Positions 24,724 to 33,345 of a stretch of 64,000 nucleotides of DNA are shown in pieces (position 1 is the first letter of the stretch; each line of letters begins with the position of its first letter). This DNA is from Rhodobacteraceae bacterium M385 (lineage in GTDB: Bacteria > Pseudomonadota > Alphaproteobacteria > Rhodobacterales > Rhodobacteraceae), in contig CP081102.1 of the NCBI GenBank assembly GCA_025141835.1, forward strand, positions 2,666,001 through 2,730,000, read 5' to 3'. The position numbers and the translations under genes were made by a program. The notes beneath the pieces are model-generated. The model was not told the origin of the DNA. It worked only from the letters and a program-made list of their open reading frames with translations, and did not search any database.

Positions 24724-26046
24724 CTATCGCCCGAACATGACTTCCGGCAGCCAAGTCGCAAGGCTGGGGATGAACAACACGATCAAAGCCGCCGCCAGGA
24801 TCAAGATGAAATAGGGCGTGGAGCCCAGAAAGATTTCTCCCAAGGTGACGGATGGGTCAGGCACGGCGCCTTTGACCGTGTAGACAAGCAACCCGAATGG
24901 GGGCGTCAGAAGGCCCGCTTCGATCACCAGGATGCCGAAGATCGCGAAGGCCACCGGGTCAATCCCCAACACCACCGCAATCGGAGAGAAGATCGGCACC
25001 GTCAAAAGGATGATCGACACGGAATCGACCAACATGCCAAGCACGATCCAGATCAACATCATCAATCCGATGATCATCCACGGCTCGGCCCCAAGGTTGA
25101 AGAACAACCCCTGAATGAACGGCACCGCGCCGCCAATCGCCAAAAGCCGCGAGTACATCTGGGCGGTGATCAGCAAGAACATGATCGGCGCCGTCGTGCG
25201 GCCCGCCTGATAGATCGCCTCGAGGATTTCCTTGCCGCGCATCCCCTTGATCAGGCCGATGATAAACGCGCCGATCGCGCCGAAACCTGCTGCTTCTGTC
25301 GGGGTGAAGAACCCCTGCCAGATGCCGCCGATCACCAACATGATAAGCCCCAGAATGCCCAAGCCGCCGATCAACTCGGATCGCACCTCTTGCTTGGTCA
25401 GCGGCACCAGTTCCGCTTGGAAAGACGGGGCGATTTCCGGCTTGTGGGCGACCGAGATGATGACGAAAGCGGCAAACATCAGGGCCAGCAAGATACCGGG
25501 AATGACCCCCGCGATGAACAAGGCCCCGACGCTCAACTCTGTCAGGATCGCCCAGACGATTAACAACACCGACGGCGGGATCAACATCCCCAAACAGGCC
25601 GAACCTGCCACGGCCCCCAACGCGAAGGTCCGTTTGTAGCCTGCCTTTTTCATCTCCGGGTAAGCGATGCGCGAGAAGGCGGCAGCGGCGGCAATGGACA
25701 CGCCCGTTACCGCTGCAAAGACAGTGTTGCCGGCGATGGTTGCAATGGCCAGACGCCCCGGCAGACGCTTGAGGCTACGGTCGCAGATGCGGTACAGATC
25801 CCCGGCCGCCCCGGACCTTGATATAAAATCTCCCATCAAGACAAACAGCGGAATCACCACGAATACATCCTTTCGGATCGCCTCGTAGGCCGTGTTGCCA
25901 AGAATTGAGATTGCGGCCTCGAAACTGCCTAACATTAGATAAACGCCAAGGCCGGAACAGACGGCCAAGGCCACGCCAATGTGCGTGCCCAACAAGATCA
26001 GCAAGATCAAGAGACCCAGCATCCACAGGACGATATCACCTCCCAT
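24724..26046 (-). CDS. TRAP transporter large permease DctM
   Basis: 440-residue integral membrane protein with about 12-13 hydrophobic segments, the DctM subunit of a TRAP transporter driving Na+-coupled uptake of an organic acid-like solute. FVVIPLFVLMGDFISRSG, GSACLGMLIPPSV, IWQGFFTPTEAAGFGA and LLTPPFGLLVYTVKG are conserved DctM signatures. The start at 26046 follows the dctQ stop by 13 bases. The substrate is unknown; divergent dctP is next door and shares the operator region. Confidence 0.95.
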   Translation of the reverse strand: MGGDIVLWMLGLLILLILLGTHIGVALAVCSGLGVYLMLGSFEAAISILGNTAYEAIRKDVFVVIPLFVLMGDFISRSGAAGDLYRICDRSLKRLPGRLAIATIAGNTVFAAVTGVSIAAAAAFSRIAYPEMKKAGYKRTFALGAVAGSACLGMLIPPSVLLIVWAILTELSVGALFIAGVIPGILLALMFAAFVIISVAHKPEIAPSFQAELVPLTKQEVRSELIGGLGILGLIMLVIGGIWQGFFTPTEAAGFGAIGAFIIGLIKGMRGKEILEAIYQAGRTTAPIMFLLITAQMYSRLLAIGGAVPFIQGLFFNLGAEPWMIIGLMMLIWIVLGMLVDSVSIILLTVPIFSPIAVVLGIDPVAFAIFGILVIEAGLLTPPFGLLVYTVKGAVPDPSVTLGEIFLGSTPYFILILAAALIVLFIPSLATWLPEVMFGR

Positions 26047-26059
26047 TACGGCTCTCCCC

Positions 26060-26584
26060 TTAATCCACGTGTGCCGGAGCCATCGCTCCCGGCGCTTCAA
26101 TTTCGTTGTCCAACTTGCCCATCCAGTCGAGCACGATCATTTGGAGGTACGCTAAGGCGACGAAGCCCGACATCACCAGAACGACGCCGCGCACGGGCCA
26201 TGTGGGCACGCGGAGCGACCCTTCGCCCTCGTACTCGCCGATCCGGTAGGCGTCGAAGAACGAGTCGCTTGTGCTCCAGACAAGGGCCACAAAAACCGTG
26301 ATCCCCAGAAGCGCCGATATTGTGCGCAGGATGCGACGCAGACCTGCTGGCACCGCATCGGCAAATACCGAGGTCCGCAACATAGAGCCGGAATAGATCG
26401 CAAGGGGCAGCTGCAAAAAGGCGATAGAGACCACCGAATTTTGCAAAATCTCTTTCGTTCCGGGCACCGGCGTGCCCAGAAATTTACGGCCCATAACGTC
26501 GCAAAAGATAAGCAACGCCAGCGCCATAGTCCAAAAAGCAGACACCAAGTGTATGCCCCGTGATAGTTTGATCGGCACGCCCAT
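26060..26584 (-). CDS. TRAP transporter small permease DctQ
   Basis: 174-residue DctQ subunit with four hydrophobic segments and a PGTKEILQNSVVSIAFLQL segment typical of the family. The start at 26584 is supported by GGGAGG 5-6 bases upstream; longer in-frame versions would cross the operator region. First gene of the minus-strand TRAP operon, divergent from dctP. Confidence 0.92.
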   Translation of the reverse strand: MGVPIKLSRGIHLVSAFWTMALALLIFCDVMGRKFLGTPVPGTKEILQNSVVSIAFLQLPLAIYSGSMLRTSVFADAVPAGLRRILRTISALLGITVFVALVWSTSDSFFDAYRIGEYEGEGSLRVPTWPVRGVVLVMSGFVALAYLQMIVLDWMGKLDNEIEAPGAMAPAHVD

Positions 26585-26656
26585 CAGACCCTCCCCGTCC
26601 GTTGCTTGCGACAATTTTGGAAACGCTACTGGATCAGCGCCGTGGGTCAAGCTGTT

Positions 26657-26674
26657 ATTTAGCAATCGATAAAT
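26657..26674. promoter_or_regulatory. 18-bp palindromic operator, copy 1 (dctQ/dctP)
   Basis: ATTTAGCAATCGATAAAT, an 18-bp inverted repeat (half-site ATTTA-C/G-ATAAAT). It lies in the dctQ-dctP divergent promoter region 68 bases from a second copy. It matches copies before coxM-like, OsmC/cyclase and FMO/CMD genes. Likely bound by the TetR protein at 34266-34931; this is inferred from distribution. Confidence 0.75.
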
Positions 26675-26724
26675 AGTGAGCCAGAAAGCTTGACCGATGC
26701 GCCGTTTTGTGAGGAAGTGCGCTA

Positions 26725-26742
26725 GATTAGCGACCGATAAAT
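26725..26742. promoter_or_regulatory. 18-bp palindromic operator, copy 2 (dctQ/dctP)
   Basis: GATTAGCGACCGATAAAT, 13 of 18 positions identical to the consensus ATTTATCAATCGATAAAT. It lies 80 bases before the dctP start and is positioned to control dctP, while copy 1 is nearer dctQ. Confidence 0.72.
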
Positions 26743-26821
26743 AAGGGAAGCATCCAAACGGATAGACGAAAACAACAGCGGATCGCTGACGAACTATCGC
26801 CATCAATGGGAGGAGAAAACA

Positions 26822-27898
26822 ATGGCAACACTGGCTTTTTTACGAGGGACGACCCTTGCGGCGGCCGCACTGACCTTAGGCTCAGGCGCGGCGCTGGCGG
26901 ATGATTTCACCCTGCGCATCGGCGCCGGGCACCCCAACGGGCCGACAGTCTATGTCTCTGACGTAGCAGACTTTTTTGTCCCAGAGGTCGTACGGCGCGT
27001 TGCAGAAGAAACCGATCACACCATCACTTTCGTTGAAGGGTACGGCGGCTCCATCGCGGGCGTGGCGGAAACGCTGGAATCCGTTGAAAACGGCATCCTA
27101 GACATCGGCGCCTATTGCATGTGCTTCGAGCCCGCCAAGCTGTTCTTGCACAACTTCCCCTACTACGCGCCCTTCGGCCCGCAGGATTCTGAACAGCAGA
27201 TGGCAGCCACTCGTGCCGTCTACGATCAGGTGCCGTGGCTAGAGGAACAGTTCACCGCGGAATACGGCCAAGTGCTTTTGGGCTTGCACGGGTGGGATAA
27301 CTACCACCTTGGCACCACCGACCCTTGGGAGACGGTCGAAGATCTGCAAGGCGTGAAGATCGGCGGCGCGGGCCCCAACCTGCCATGGTTGGAATTTGCC
27401 GGAGCTCAACCGGTGCAATCGACGCTGCCTGACGGCTACCTGTCGCTGCAAACCGGCGTCTACAATGGCTGGCTGATGTTCCCCTCTGCCTACCTTGGCT
27501 TCCGCTTCTATGAACCTGCGCCCTACTATACCCTAATCGGGTTCGGCGCGATGGGCGTGAACGTGTTGACCATGAATGAGCGTAGCATGTCGCGGTTGCC
27601 CGAAGACGTGCAGGCGATCATCGTTGAAGTTGGTGCCGCCTATGAGGCGCAAGCGGGTGCATCGCTGAATGCGCGTCAGGTCTCGGGTCTGGAAGGTCTG
27701 GCCGAAGCTGGGGCCACGATTTCGGAAATCACGCCAGAGGTGCGCAGCGGTTGGGCCGAGTCCCTCGCGTCGTTCCCCGGCCAGCAAGCAGCCGAGGCCG
27801 ATAGCCGCGGAATGCCGGGCACCGAAGTGATGCAAGCCTACCTCAATGCGGTGGATGAAACAGGCTACGAATGGCCTTTCAGCTACACCATCGAGTGA
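26822..27898 (+). CDS. TRAP transporter solute-binding protein DctP
   Basis: 358-residue periplasmic binding protein with a clear Sec signal peptide (MATLAFLRGTTLAAAALTLG, cleavage near ALAD, residues 25-27). The mature domain has the LRIGAGHPNGP start, VEGYGGSIAGVAETLESVENGILDIG and a LQGVKIGG ligand-binding region of DctP proteins. GGGAGG precedes the ATG. It captures the unknown solute for DctQM. A strong terminator lies just downstream, which would keep dctP mRNA in excess over the two following genes. Confidence 0.94.
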   Translation: MATLAFLRGTTLAAAALTLGSGAALADDFTLRIGAGHPNGPTVYVSDVADFFVPEVVRRVAEETDHTITFVEGYGGSIAGVAETLESVENGILDIGAYCMCFEPAKLFLHNFPYYAPFGPQDSEQQMAATRAVYDQVPWLEEQFTAEYGQVLLGLHGWDNYHLGTTDPWETVEDLQGVKIGGAGPNLPWLEFAGAQPVQSTLPDGYLSLQTGVYNGWLMFPSAYLGFRFYEPAPYYTLIGFGAMGVNVLTMNERSMSRLPEDVQAIIVEVGAAYEAQAGASLNARQVSGLEGLAEAGATISEITPEVRSGWAESLASFPGQQAAEADSRGMPGTEVMQAYLNAVDETGYEWPFSYTIE

Positions 27899-27913
27899 GC
27901 AAAAACTTGATCG

Positions 27914-27939
27914 GGGCGGCCTAAACGGGCCGCCCTTTT
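27914..27939 (+). terminator. Rho-independent terminator after dctP
   Basis: Stem GGGCGGCC (27914-27921) / GGCCGCCC (27928-27935) with a 6-base loop and a TTTT run. It lies 16 bases after the dctP stop; the next gene starts at 27968, so read-through is needed unless a promoter lies within the gap. Confidence 0.85.
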
Positions 27940-27967
27940 CCTTTCCCCCTGTCTCGGAGTGCTCTTT

Positions 27968-28852
27968 ATGGCCCTGTCCGATCGCATCCCCTACCAAGCC
28001 ATCGTTGACCGCCCGAAACTGCGTCTTCCAGACGGCAAACGGGTGGCCGTTTGGGTGATCGTCAATGTCGAGGAATGGCGCATCGAAAACCCGATGCCCC
28101 GCACGGTGCTGCCGCCCCCCATGGGCCAGCCCCTACTACCCGATGTCCCAAATTGGAGCTGGCACGAATACGGCATGAGGTCGGGCTTTTGGCGGCAATA
28201 TCAAGCGCTTGTGGACCGAGGCATTCCCGCGTCCCTAGCAATCAACGGCAACGTCTGCGCCAGTTATCCCCGTGTCGCGGGCGCCGCGCTTGAGGCCGGA
28301 TGGGAATTCATGGGCCACGGGCTTCTGCAAGGCCCCATGCATCGGCTGGATGATCAAGAGGGCGCGATTGCCACGGCCTTGGATCAAATCGAATCCTTCT
28401 GCGGCACCCGCCCCCGCGCCTGGGAAAGCCCCGGACTGACCGAAACCGAAGAGACGCTGGATCTTCTGCGCAAACATGGGGTGGAATATGTGGCCGATTG
28501 GGTGATTGATGACCTGCCCCAAGACGTCACCACCCCGTTCGGGCGCGTCACTACCCTTCCCTATTCGGTCGAGACCAACGACATCGCGGTCTACGCCCTG
28601 CAAGGCCACCGCTCGGACGAGTTCCTGACGCGGGGTCGCGACCAGTTTGACCGTCTCTATGCCGAGGGCGCGACCAGCCCGCGCGTTATGGCGATCTCGG
28701 TCCACCCCTACATCACCGGCGTGCCCCACAGGATCAAATATCTGGAAGAGCTGCTCGATTACGTCGGCCGCCATGAGGGCACGCAATGGATGACCGCCAG
28801 CCAACTTGGCGATTGGTATCGTACTGAAATGACACGGGTAACAGGAGAATAG
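27968..28852 (+). CDS. Polysaccharide-deacetylase-fold hydrolase, PuuE/allantoinase-like
   Basis: 294-residue NodB-fold hydrolase of the subgroup typified by PuuE (metal-independent allantoinase). The first strand reads WVIVNVEEW instead of the TFDD of metal-dependent deacetylases. FMGHGLLQGPMHRLD and SVHPYITGVPHRIKYLE histidine motifs are present, and there is no signal peptide. It probably hydrolyses a C-N bond (amide, imide or ureide) in the cytoplasm. ATG at 27968 has GGAG 8 bases upstream; a GTG at 27959 is in frame. The cupin gene follows after 2 bases. Confidence 0.85.
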   Translation: MALSDRIPYQAIVDRPKLRLPDGKRVAVWVIVNVEEWRIENPMPRTVLPPPMGQPLLPDVPNWSWHEYGMRSGFWRQYQALVDRGIPASLAINGNVCASYPRVAGAALEAGWEFMGHGLLQGPMHRLDDQEGAIATALDQIESFCGTRPRAWESPGLTETEETLDLLRKHGVEYVADWVIDDLPQDVTTPFGRVTTLPYSVETNDIAVYALQGHRSDEFLTRGRDQFDRLYAEGATSPRVMAISVHPYITGVPHRIKYLEELLDYVGRHEGTQWMTASQLGDWYRTEMTRVTGE

Positions 28853-28854
28853 GA

Positions 28855-29388
28855 ATGGAAATCAAGGACATCAGCGTTGAGGAAATGCAGGCGCGCGTGG
28901 CGCGCTATCGGGAACTCAAAGCCTCTCCTCAAGCTTTTGTGGACACGCGCATTCCTGAGTATGAGCGTGACATCTACAATGTGATCGGGCGGGGCGTGAC
29001 CGAGGATGCGGGGCTTGCACCCTCCATCGTGGATTCGCGCTACTTCGGGATTACCTATGTGGGGGCAGAACCCGGGAAAGGCGCGGCCCTTCATGCCCAT
29101 GAAACGATCGAGGTTTTCATCCCCCTCACCGGCCGTTGGGCTGCCGTTTGGGGCGAGGATGGCGACAAGGAAATCGAGATTGAGCCCTTCGACGTCATCT
29201 CCTTCCCGCCCGGCATTTACCGTGGGTTCCGCAACATCGGGGACGCACCGGCGATGTTAATGGCGATCATCGGCTCAAAAGAGACCACCGGAGACGGCGG
29301 TCGCGTCGAATGGGCCCCCAGCGTGCTAGAGGCGAGCCATGCCACGGGCCTGCGGGTGAATGAAACTGGCGATCTAGAGGCCAAGTAG
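28855..29388 (+). CDS. Cupin-domain protein
   Basis: 177-residue single-cupin protein. The metal-binding motif 1 is GKGAALHAHETIEVFIPLTG and motif 2 is around SFPPGIYRGFRNIGD, where the usual His is replaced by Tyr/Arg. It may be an isomerase, dioxygenase or small-molecule binding protein acting on a pathway intermediate. Coupled to the PuuE-like gene and probably the last gene of this + transcript. The exact function is unknown. Confidence 0.8.
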   Translation: MEIKDISVEEMQARVARYRELKASPQAFVDTRIPEYERDIYNVIGRGVTEDAGLAPSIVDSRYFGITYVGAEPGKGAALHAHETIEVFIPLTGRWAAVWGEDGDKEIEIEPFDVISFPPGIYRGFRNIGDAPAMLMAIIGSKETTGDGGRVEWAPSVLEASHATGLRVNETGDLEAK

Positions 29389-29391
29389 TCG

Positions 29392-29775
29392 TTAGCCGTC
29401 CGGGTTCTCGCGATTGCGCTTGAACCCGGTCATATCCGTGAATGGCGGCAGCCAAGCCTCGCGCCGCTCGGTCCAGACTTCATAGGTGGGGCGGAAACGA
29501 TCCGGCTGGTCAAAAGCGCCAAGGTGAACCTCTATCTCGTCCCCGGATTGCGCAAAAACGGATGATCCGCATGTCGGGCAAAAGCACCGTCCCTGATACG
29601 CGCCGAAGTCCCCTTTGATCTGGACGGCATCCTTTGGCCAAATCGCCGCCCCGTAGAACAACGCCCCATGATGCTTGCGGCATTCCAGGCAATGGCACAG
29701 CCCAACCCGCACAGGTGCCCCTGTCGCCGTGACCCGTAGCTTCCCGCACAGACACCCCACTTCATGCTGTTCCAC
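29392..29775 (-). CDS. GFA family (glutathione-dependent formaldehyde-activating-like) protein
   Basis: 127-residue zinc protein with the CENP-V/GFA pattern: CLCG near residue 9, CHCLEC near 29 and CPTCG near 67. The GTG start at 29775 is chosen for the GGAG 7 bases upstream; an in-frame ATG further out has no family similarity. It is probably a separate transcript because a terminator lies between it and the GST gene. True activity is unproven in this family; a thiol-adduct detoxification role is plausible beside the GSTs. Confidence 0.85.
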   Translation of the reverse strand: MEQHEVGCLCGKLRVTATGAPVRVGLCHCLECRKHHGALFYGAAIWPKDAVQIKGDFGAYQGRCFCPTCGSSVFAQSGDEIEVHLGAFDQPDRFRPTYEVWTERREAWLPPFTDMTGFKRNRENPDG

Positions 29776-29809
29776 TCTCGGCTCCCTCCCTGCCCCCACA
29801 CCTGAACGC

Positions 29810-29836
29810 AAAACGCCGGACATCCCTGCCCGGCGC
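29810..29836 (-). terminator. Putative terminator of the molybdenum hydroxylase-GST operon
   Basis: CGCCGG (29814-29819) / CCGGCG (29830-29835) hairpin with 10-base loop followed on the minus strand by TTTTG. It lies 25 bases after the GST stop. Confidence 0.6.
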
Positions 29837-29860
29837 TGCCATTGCTCTATGGTAAACGGC

Positions 29861-30481
29861 TTACGCCACGCCTTCCAGCTTCCGGTTTGCTTGAACCGAG
29901 GGGCGCTGCTTCATCCGCTCGTAATGGGCACGCACATTCGGCGGCAAATCCCAACCGGCCACATCTACGGCCCAGTATTCGTTATAATAGAGCGCTGTAT
30001 CGGCGATGGAGTAATCGCCCATCAGCCATTCCTTGCCCTCCAACTGCTCATCCACCACGTCGAAAGCGGCCATCATCGCCTCTTTCCCGCGCACCTTCAG
30101 CTGTTCCACGGCCTCGGGGATGTCCGAGTACGCATCGGGGCGGCGGTACATGCGCCACGACAACATGTGGACGGTGCCGATAATGAAATCCATCGCTTCA
30201 AGCGTGCGGATCATGCCCTCCGTATCCGTGGGCATCAGGTTCTTTTCGGGATGCTCCAGCGCCAGATACATGGCGATTGCCGCATATTCGGTGACGACAC
30301 TGCCGTCATCGCGCACAAGGGCGGCGACTTTCCCCTTGGGGTTCAGGGCCAGATACTCCGGCGTTTTCTGCTCTTTCTTCGAGAAGTCCACGATCTTCAG
30401 ATCATAAGGAATGCCGATTTCTTCTAACAGAACATGAATGCCAATCGAGCAGGTTTTCTTAGCGTAACAAAGCGTGGTCAT
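29861..30481 (-). CDS. Glutathione S-transferase family protein
   Basis: 206-residue GST with an N-terminal thioredoxin-like half (YAKKTCSIGIHVLLEEIGIPY, split here at the CS active-site region; NPKGKVAALV with cis-Pro region) and a helical C-terminal half (WLMGDYSIADTALYYN). It is separated from the molybdopterin subunit gene by only 18 bases, so it is probably the fourth gene of that operon. Likely conjugates or isomerises a reactive intermediate. Confidence 0.9.
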   Translation of the reverse strand: MTTLCYAKKTCSIGIHVLLEEIGIPYDLKIVDFSKKEQKTPEYLALNPKGKVAALVRDDGSVVTEYAAIAMYLALEHPEKNLMPTDTEGMIRTLEAMDFIIGTVHMLSWRMYRRPDAYSDIPEAVEQLKVRGKEAMMAAFDVVDEQLEGKEWLMGDYSIADTALYYNEYWAVDVAGWDLPPNVRAHYERMKQRPSVQANRKLEGVA

Positions 30482-30499
30482 GGGGTCTCCTTCAAGGGG

Positions 30500-32875
30500 C
30501 TAAACAGTGCCGAGCGCTTCTAGAATGCGCTCGGGCGTCATGGGCATTTGGTGGATTTGCGCGCCCAAGGGGCGCAGCGCATCGTTGACCGCGTTCATCA
30601 ATGCAGCGGGCGCGCCGCCGGTCCCGGCCTCGCCTGCGCCTTTCGCGCCAAGCACACTGGTTTTTGTGGGCGTTTCGACGTGCGCAATGGTGATGTCGGG
30701 CATCTCAAACGCCATCGGCACAAGGTAGTCGGCCATGGTGGCGTTCTCAAACTGACCGTCCTCGGAATAGATGCATTCCTCGTAGAACGCGCCGCCGATG
30801 CCTTGGATCACACCGCCGCGAATTTGTTCGTCGACCAACTTGGGGTTAATCACCCGGCCGCAATCTTCCACCGCCCAGAAGTTGAGAATTTTTACAAAAC
30901 CCGTGTCCGGGTCCAACTCGATCTCGGCAGCCATGGCGGCATTGGTGAAAACGAAGGGGAAATCAGTAACGCGGTAGTGGCGGGTGGCCACGAGTTCCGG
31001 CGTCATGTCCGAGGGGAGTTCGTTCCCCCGATAGTAAACGGTGCGGGCCAAATCGCTTAGGCTCATGCGTTGGGTGCCGTCCTTGTCGGTGATATGACCA
31101 TCAACGATATCAAGGGCTTCGGGCTTGGCTTGCAGGATTACGCCCGCTACGTCCAACACCTGCTCTTTCAGGGCATGGGCGGCTTGTAGCGTCGCCTCCC
31201 CTCCGATCCCGGCGCCCCGTGACGCCCAGGTTCCACCGCCGTAGGGCGTGGTTTTTGTGTCGCCGGTCGTCACCTTCACCCGGTCCATTGCGACGCCAAA
31301 AACCCCGGCCGCGATCTGCGCAAGGATCGTGTTGGTGCCCTGCCCCTGCTCGGTCACCGAGGACGACACATGGATCGCCCCGCCGGCTTCCAGCCGGATG
31401 GTAGAGCCGTCCTGGCTGGCAATCGGCGCGCCGCCGATGCCGTAGAACATCGGGCTAGGGTTCGTGACTTCGATCATCGAAACGAGGCCAAGACCACGAT
31501 GGATACCCTGCGCCCGCAGCGCCGCATGCTCGGACCGCTTGGCGTCGTAATCCATCGTCTCGATCAGCTTATCGAGCGTCTTGTGATGGCTCAGGTCATC
31601 CAACTTCATCCCCGTGGCCGAGGTACAGGGATAAGCATCATCTTTTACAAGATTACGGCGGCGGATTTCGACCACATCCATACCGATCTTATGGGCCGCC
31701 TCTTCCAGCAACCCATCGGCTACGGCCATGGCAATCGGGTGCCCCACGGCGCGATACTGGCACATCAGGTTCTTGTTTTGGAACACCACCTTGGCGTTGG
31801 CGCGGTAGTTCTCCAGCGCATAGGGCGCGCCGGTCAGGTTCAGAATCTGGTTCGCCTCTATCGCCGAGGTGCGCGGATACATCGAATAGGGGCCAATCCC
31901 CGTGATGTCATCAAAGGCCAGCGCGGCGATCTCCCCCTCTCGCGTGACCGCGATGCGCCCGTGAACCACATGGTCACGGGCGTGAATGTCGGTAAGGAAA
32001 CTCTCTAGGCGATCCGCCACGAACTTCACCGGCCGTTGCAACAGTTTCGCCGCTGCCGCTGTGGCGATCTCATCCCCATAGGTGTGGATCTTTATCCCAA
32101 ATGACCCGCCCACATCGTTCGAGATCACGCGCACGTTTTCTTCCGGCAAGCCCAAGTGCTTGGCGAAGATAAATTGCATCATATGAGGAGCTTGGCCCGA
32201 GTAGTGACAGGTCAGCGTGTCCTCGGACGGATCATAATCCACGACGCTTGCGCGGGTCTCCAGCGTCACGCCGGTGTGGCGACCGAAACGGAACGTGCGC
32301 TCGACCACGGTAACGTCATCGCGGGCAAAAGCGGCGTCTGGATCGCCCGCCTCAACGGTGCGTTCCCAGGCAAGGTTATTGCCGAAGTCCGGGTGGATCA
32401 CCGGCGCGTCAGGTTCCAACGCCCGTTCCATATCTGTGGCAGGGGGCAGGTCTTCAATGTCCACGAAGACCAGCGCCGCCGCGTCCTCGGCCACGGCTCG
32501 AGAGCTGGCGACAACCATCACCACCGGCTCTCCGGTCCAGCGAACGGTATCGACGGCCAAAGGCATTTGCGGCGCAGAGCGCAGGCCCGCCATATGGCTG
32601 AGCACGCCCACGTAGGGCTCCACATGATCGGCCAGATCAGCCCCGGTATAAATGGCGATGACACCGGGCACGGCCCGAGCCTCATCAAGGTCAATCGAGA
32701 CGATCCGACCATGGGCCACGGGCGAGCGCACAAAGCCCGCGTGGACCATGCGGGGCAGTTGGATATCGTCCACAAACTTGCCCCGCCCCTGCAAAAGACG
32801 CTTTGTGTCGGGGCGGTCAACGGGCTTGCCGATGAGGGAATTAGGCTTGTCAAAAATCGTCAGAGGACCGCTCAT
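30500..32875 (-). CDS. Molybdenum hydroxylase large subunit (xanthine dehydrogenase/CoxL family)
   Basis: 791-residue molybdopterin-binding subunit. N-terminal GKPVDRPDTKRLLQGRGKFVDD and VGGSFGIKIHTYGDE are family marks; the catalytic Glu region is GAKGAGEAGTGG. The loop that distinguishes CO dehydrogenases (AYRCSFR or AYRGAGR) reads QYRAVGHP here, so CO is not the likely substrate and an N-heterocycle or aldehyde is more probable. ATG overlaps the small-subunit stop by 4 bases. Confidence 0.93.
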   Translation of the reverse strand: MSGPLTIFDKPNSLIGKPVDRPDTKRLLQGRGKFVDDIQLPRMVHAGFVRSPVAHGRIVSIDLDEARAVPGVIAIYTGADLADHVEPYVGVLSHMAGLRSAPQMPLAVDTVRWTGEPVVMVVASSRAVAEDAAALVFVDIEDLPPATDMERALEPDAPVIHPDFGNNLAWERTVEAGDPDAAFARDDVTVVERTFRFGRHTGVTLETRASVVDYDPSEDTLTCHYSGQAPHMMQFIFAKHLGLPEENVRVISNDVGGSFGIKIHTYGDEIATAAAAKLLQRPVKFVADRLESFLTDIHARDHVVHGRIAVTREGEIAALAFDDITGIGPYSMYPRTSAIEANQILNLTGAPYALENYRANAKVVFQNKNLMCQYRAVGHPIAMAVADGLLEEAAHKIGMDVVEIRRRNLVKDDAYPCTSATGMKLDDLSHHKTLDKLIETMDYDAKRSEHAALRAQGIHRGLGLVSMIEVTNPSPMFYGIGGAPIASQDGSTIRLEAGGAIHVSSSVTEQGQGTNTILAQIAAGVFGVAMDRVKVTTGDTKTTPYGGGTWASRGAGIGGEATLQAAHALKEQVLDVAGVILQAKPEALDIVDGHITDKDGTQRMSLSDLARTVYYRGNELPSDMTPELVATRHYRVTDFPFVFTNAAMAAEIELDPDTGFVKILNFWAVEDCGRVINPKLVDEQIRGGVIQGIGGAFYEECIYSEDGQFENATMADYLVPMAFEMPDITIAHVETPTKTSVLGAKGAGEAGTGGAPAALMNAVNDALRPLGAQIHQMPMTPERILEALGTV

Positions 32876-33342
32876 GAGCCTTCCCCCTCGATCACATCAC
32901 AAACGGCATCGACGATGGATTGGTAACCGGTGCAACGGCAGTAGTTGCCGGAAAGATGCTCGCGGATGGCAGCGCGATCGGCTCCGCCACCGCCTTCCAC
33001 ATACTCCAGCGCGCTGGCCAACATGCCCGGCGTGCAATAGCCACATTGCAAAGCGTTGCGGTCGATAAATGCCGCGCGTAGGGCCGACGCCCGGTCGCCG
33101 TAGCCCTCTATTGTGGTGACTGTCGCACCGTCCGCTTGCACCGCAAGCATGAGGCAGCCGCGCACCATGGCGCCGTCTACCTCCAGCGTACAGGCGCCGC
33201 ATACACCGTGCTCACAGCCCACGTGGCTGCCTGTCAGCCCCAGCGTGTTGCGCAGAAAATCCACCAGGTTCTGGCGCACCGGCACAGCGGCGCTTGCGGT
33301 TTCGCCGTTCACGGTGACCGAGATTGTTTGAGTATCAGTCAT
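32872..33342 (-). CDS. Molybdenum hydroxylase 2Fe-2S small subunit
   Basis: 156-residue CoxS/XdhA-type electron-transfer subunit with both 2Fe-2S clusters: the plant-type CEHGVCGAC ... C and the C-terminal CGYCTPGML ... CRCTGY set. It passes electrons from the molybdenum centre to the FAD subunit. It starts 3 bases after the FAD-subunit stop and overlaps the large subunit by 4. Confidence 0.95.
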   Translation of the reverse strand: MTDTQTISVTVNGETASAAVPVRQNLVDFLRNTLGLTGSHVGCEHGVCGACTLEVDGAMVRGCLMLAVQADGATVTTIEGYGDRASALRAAFIDRNALQCGYCTPGMLASALEYVEGGGGADRAAIREHLSGNYCRCTGYQSIVDAVCDVIEGEGS

Positions 33343-33345
33343 GGC

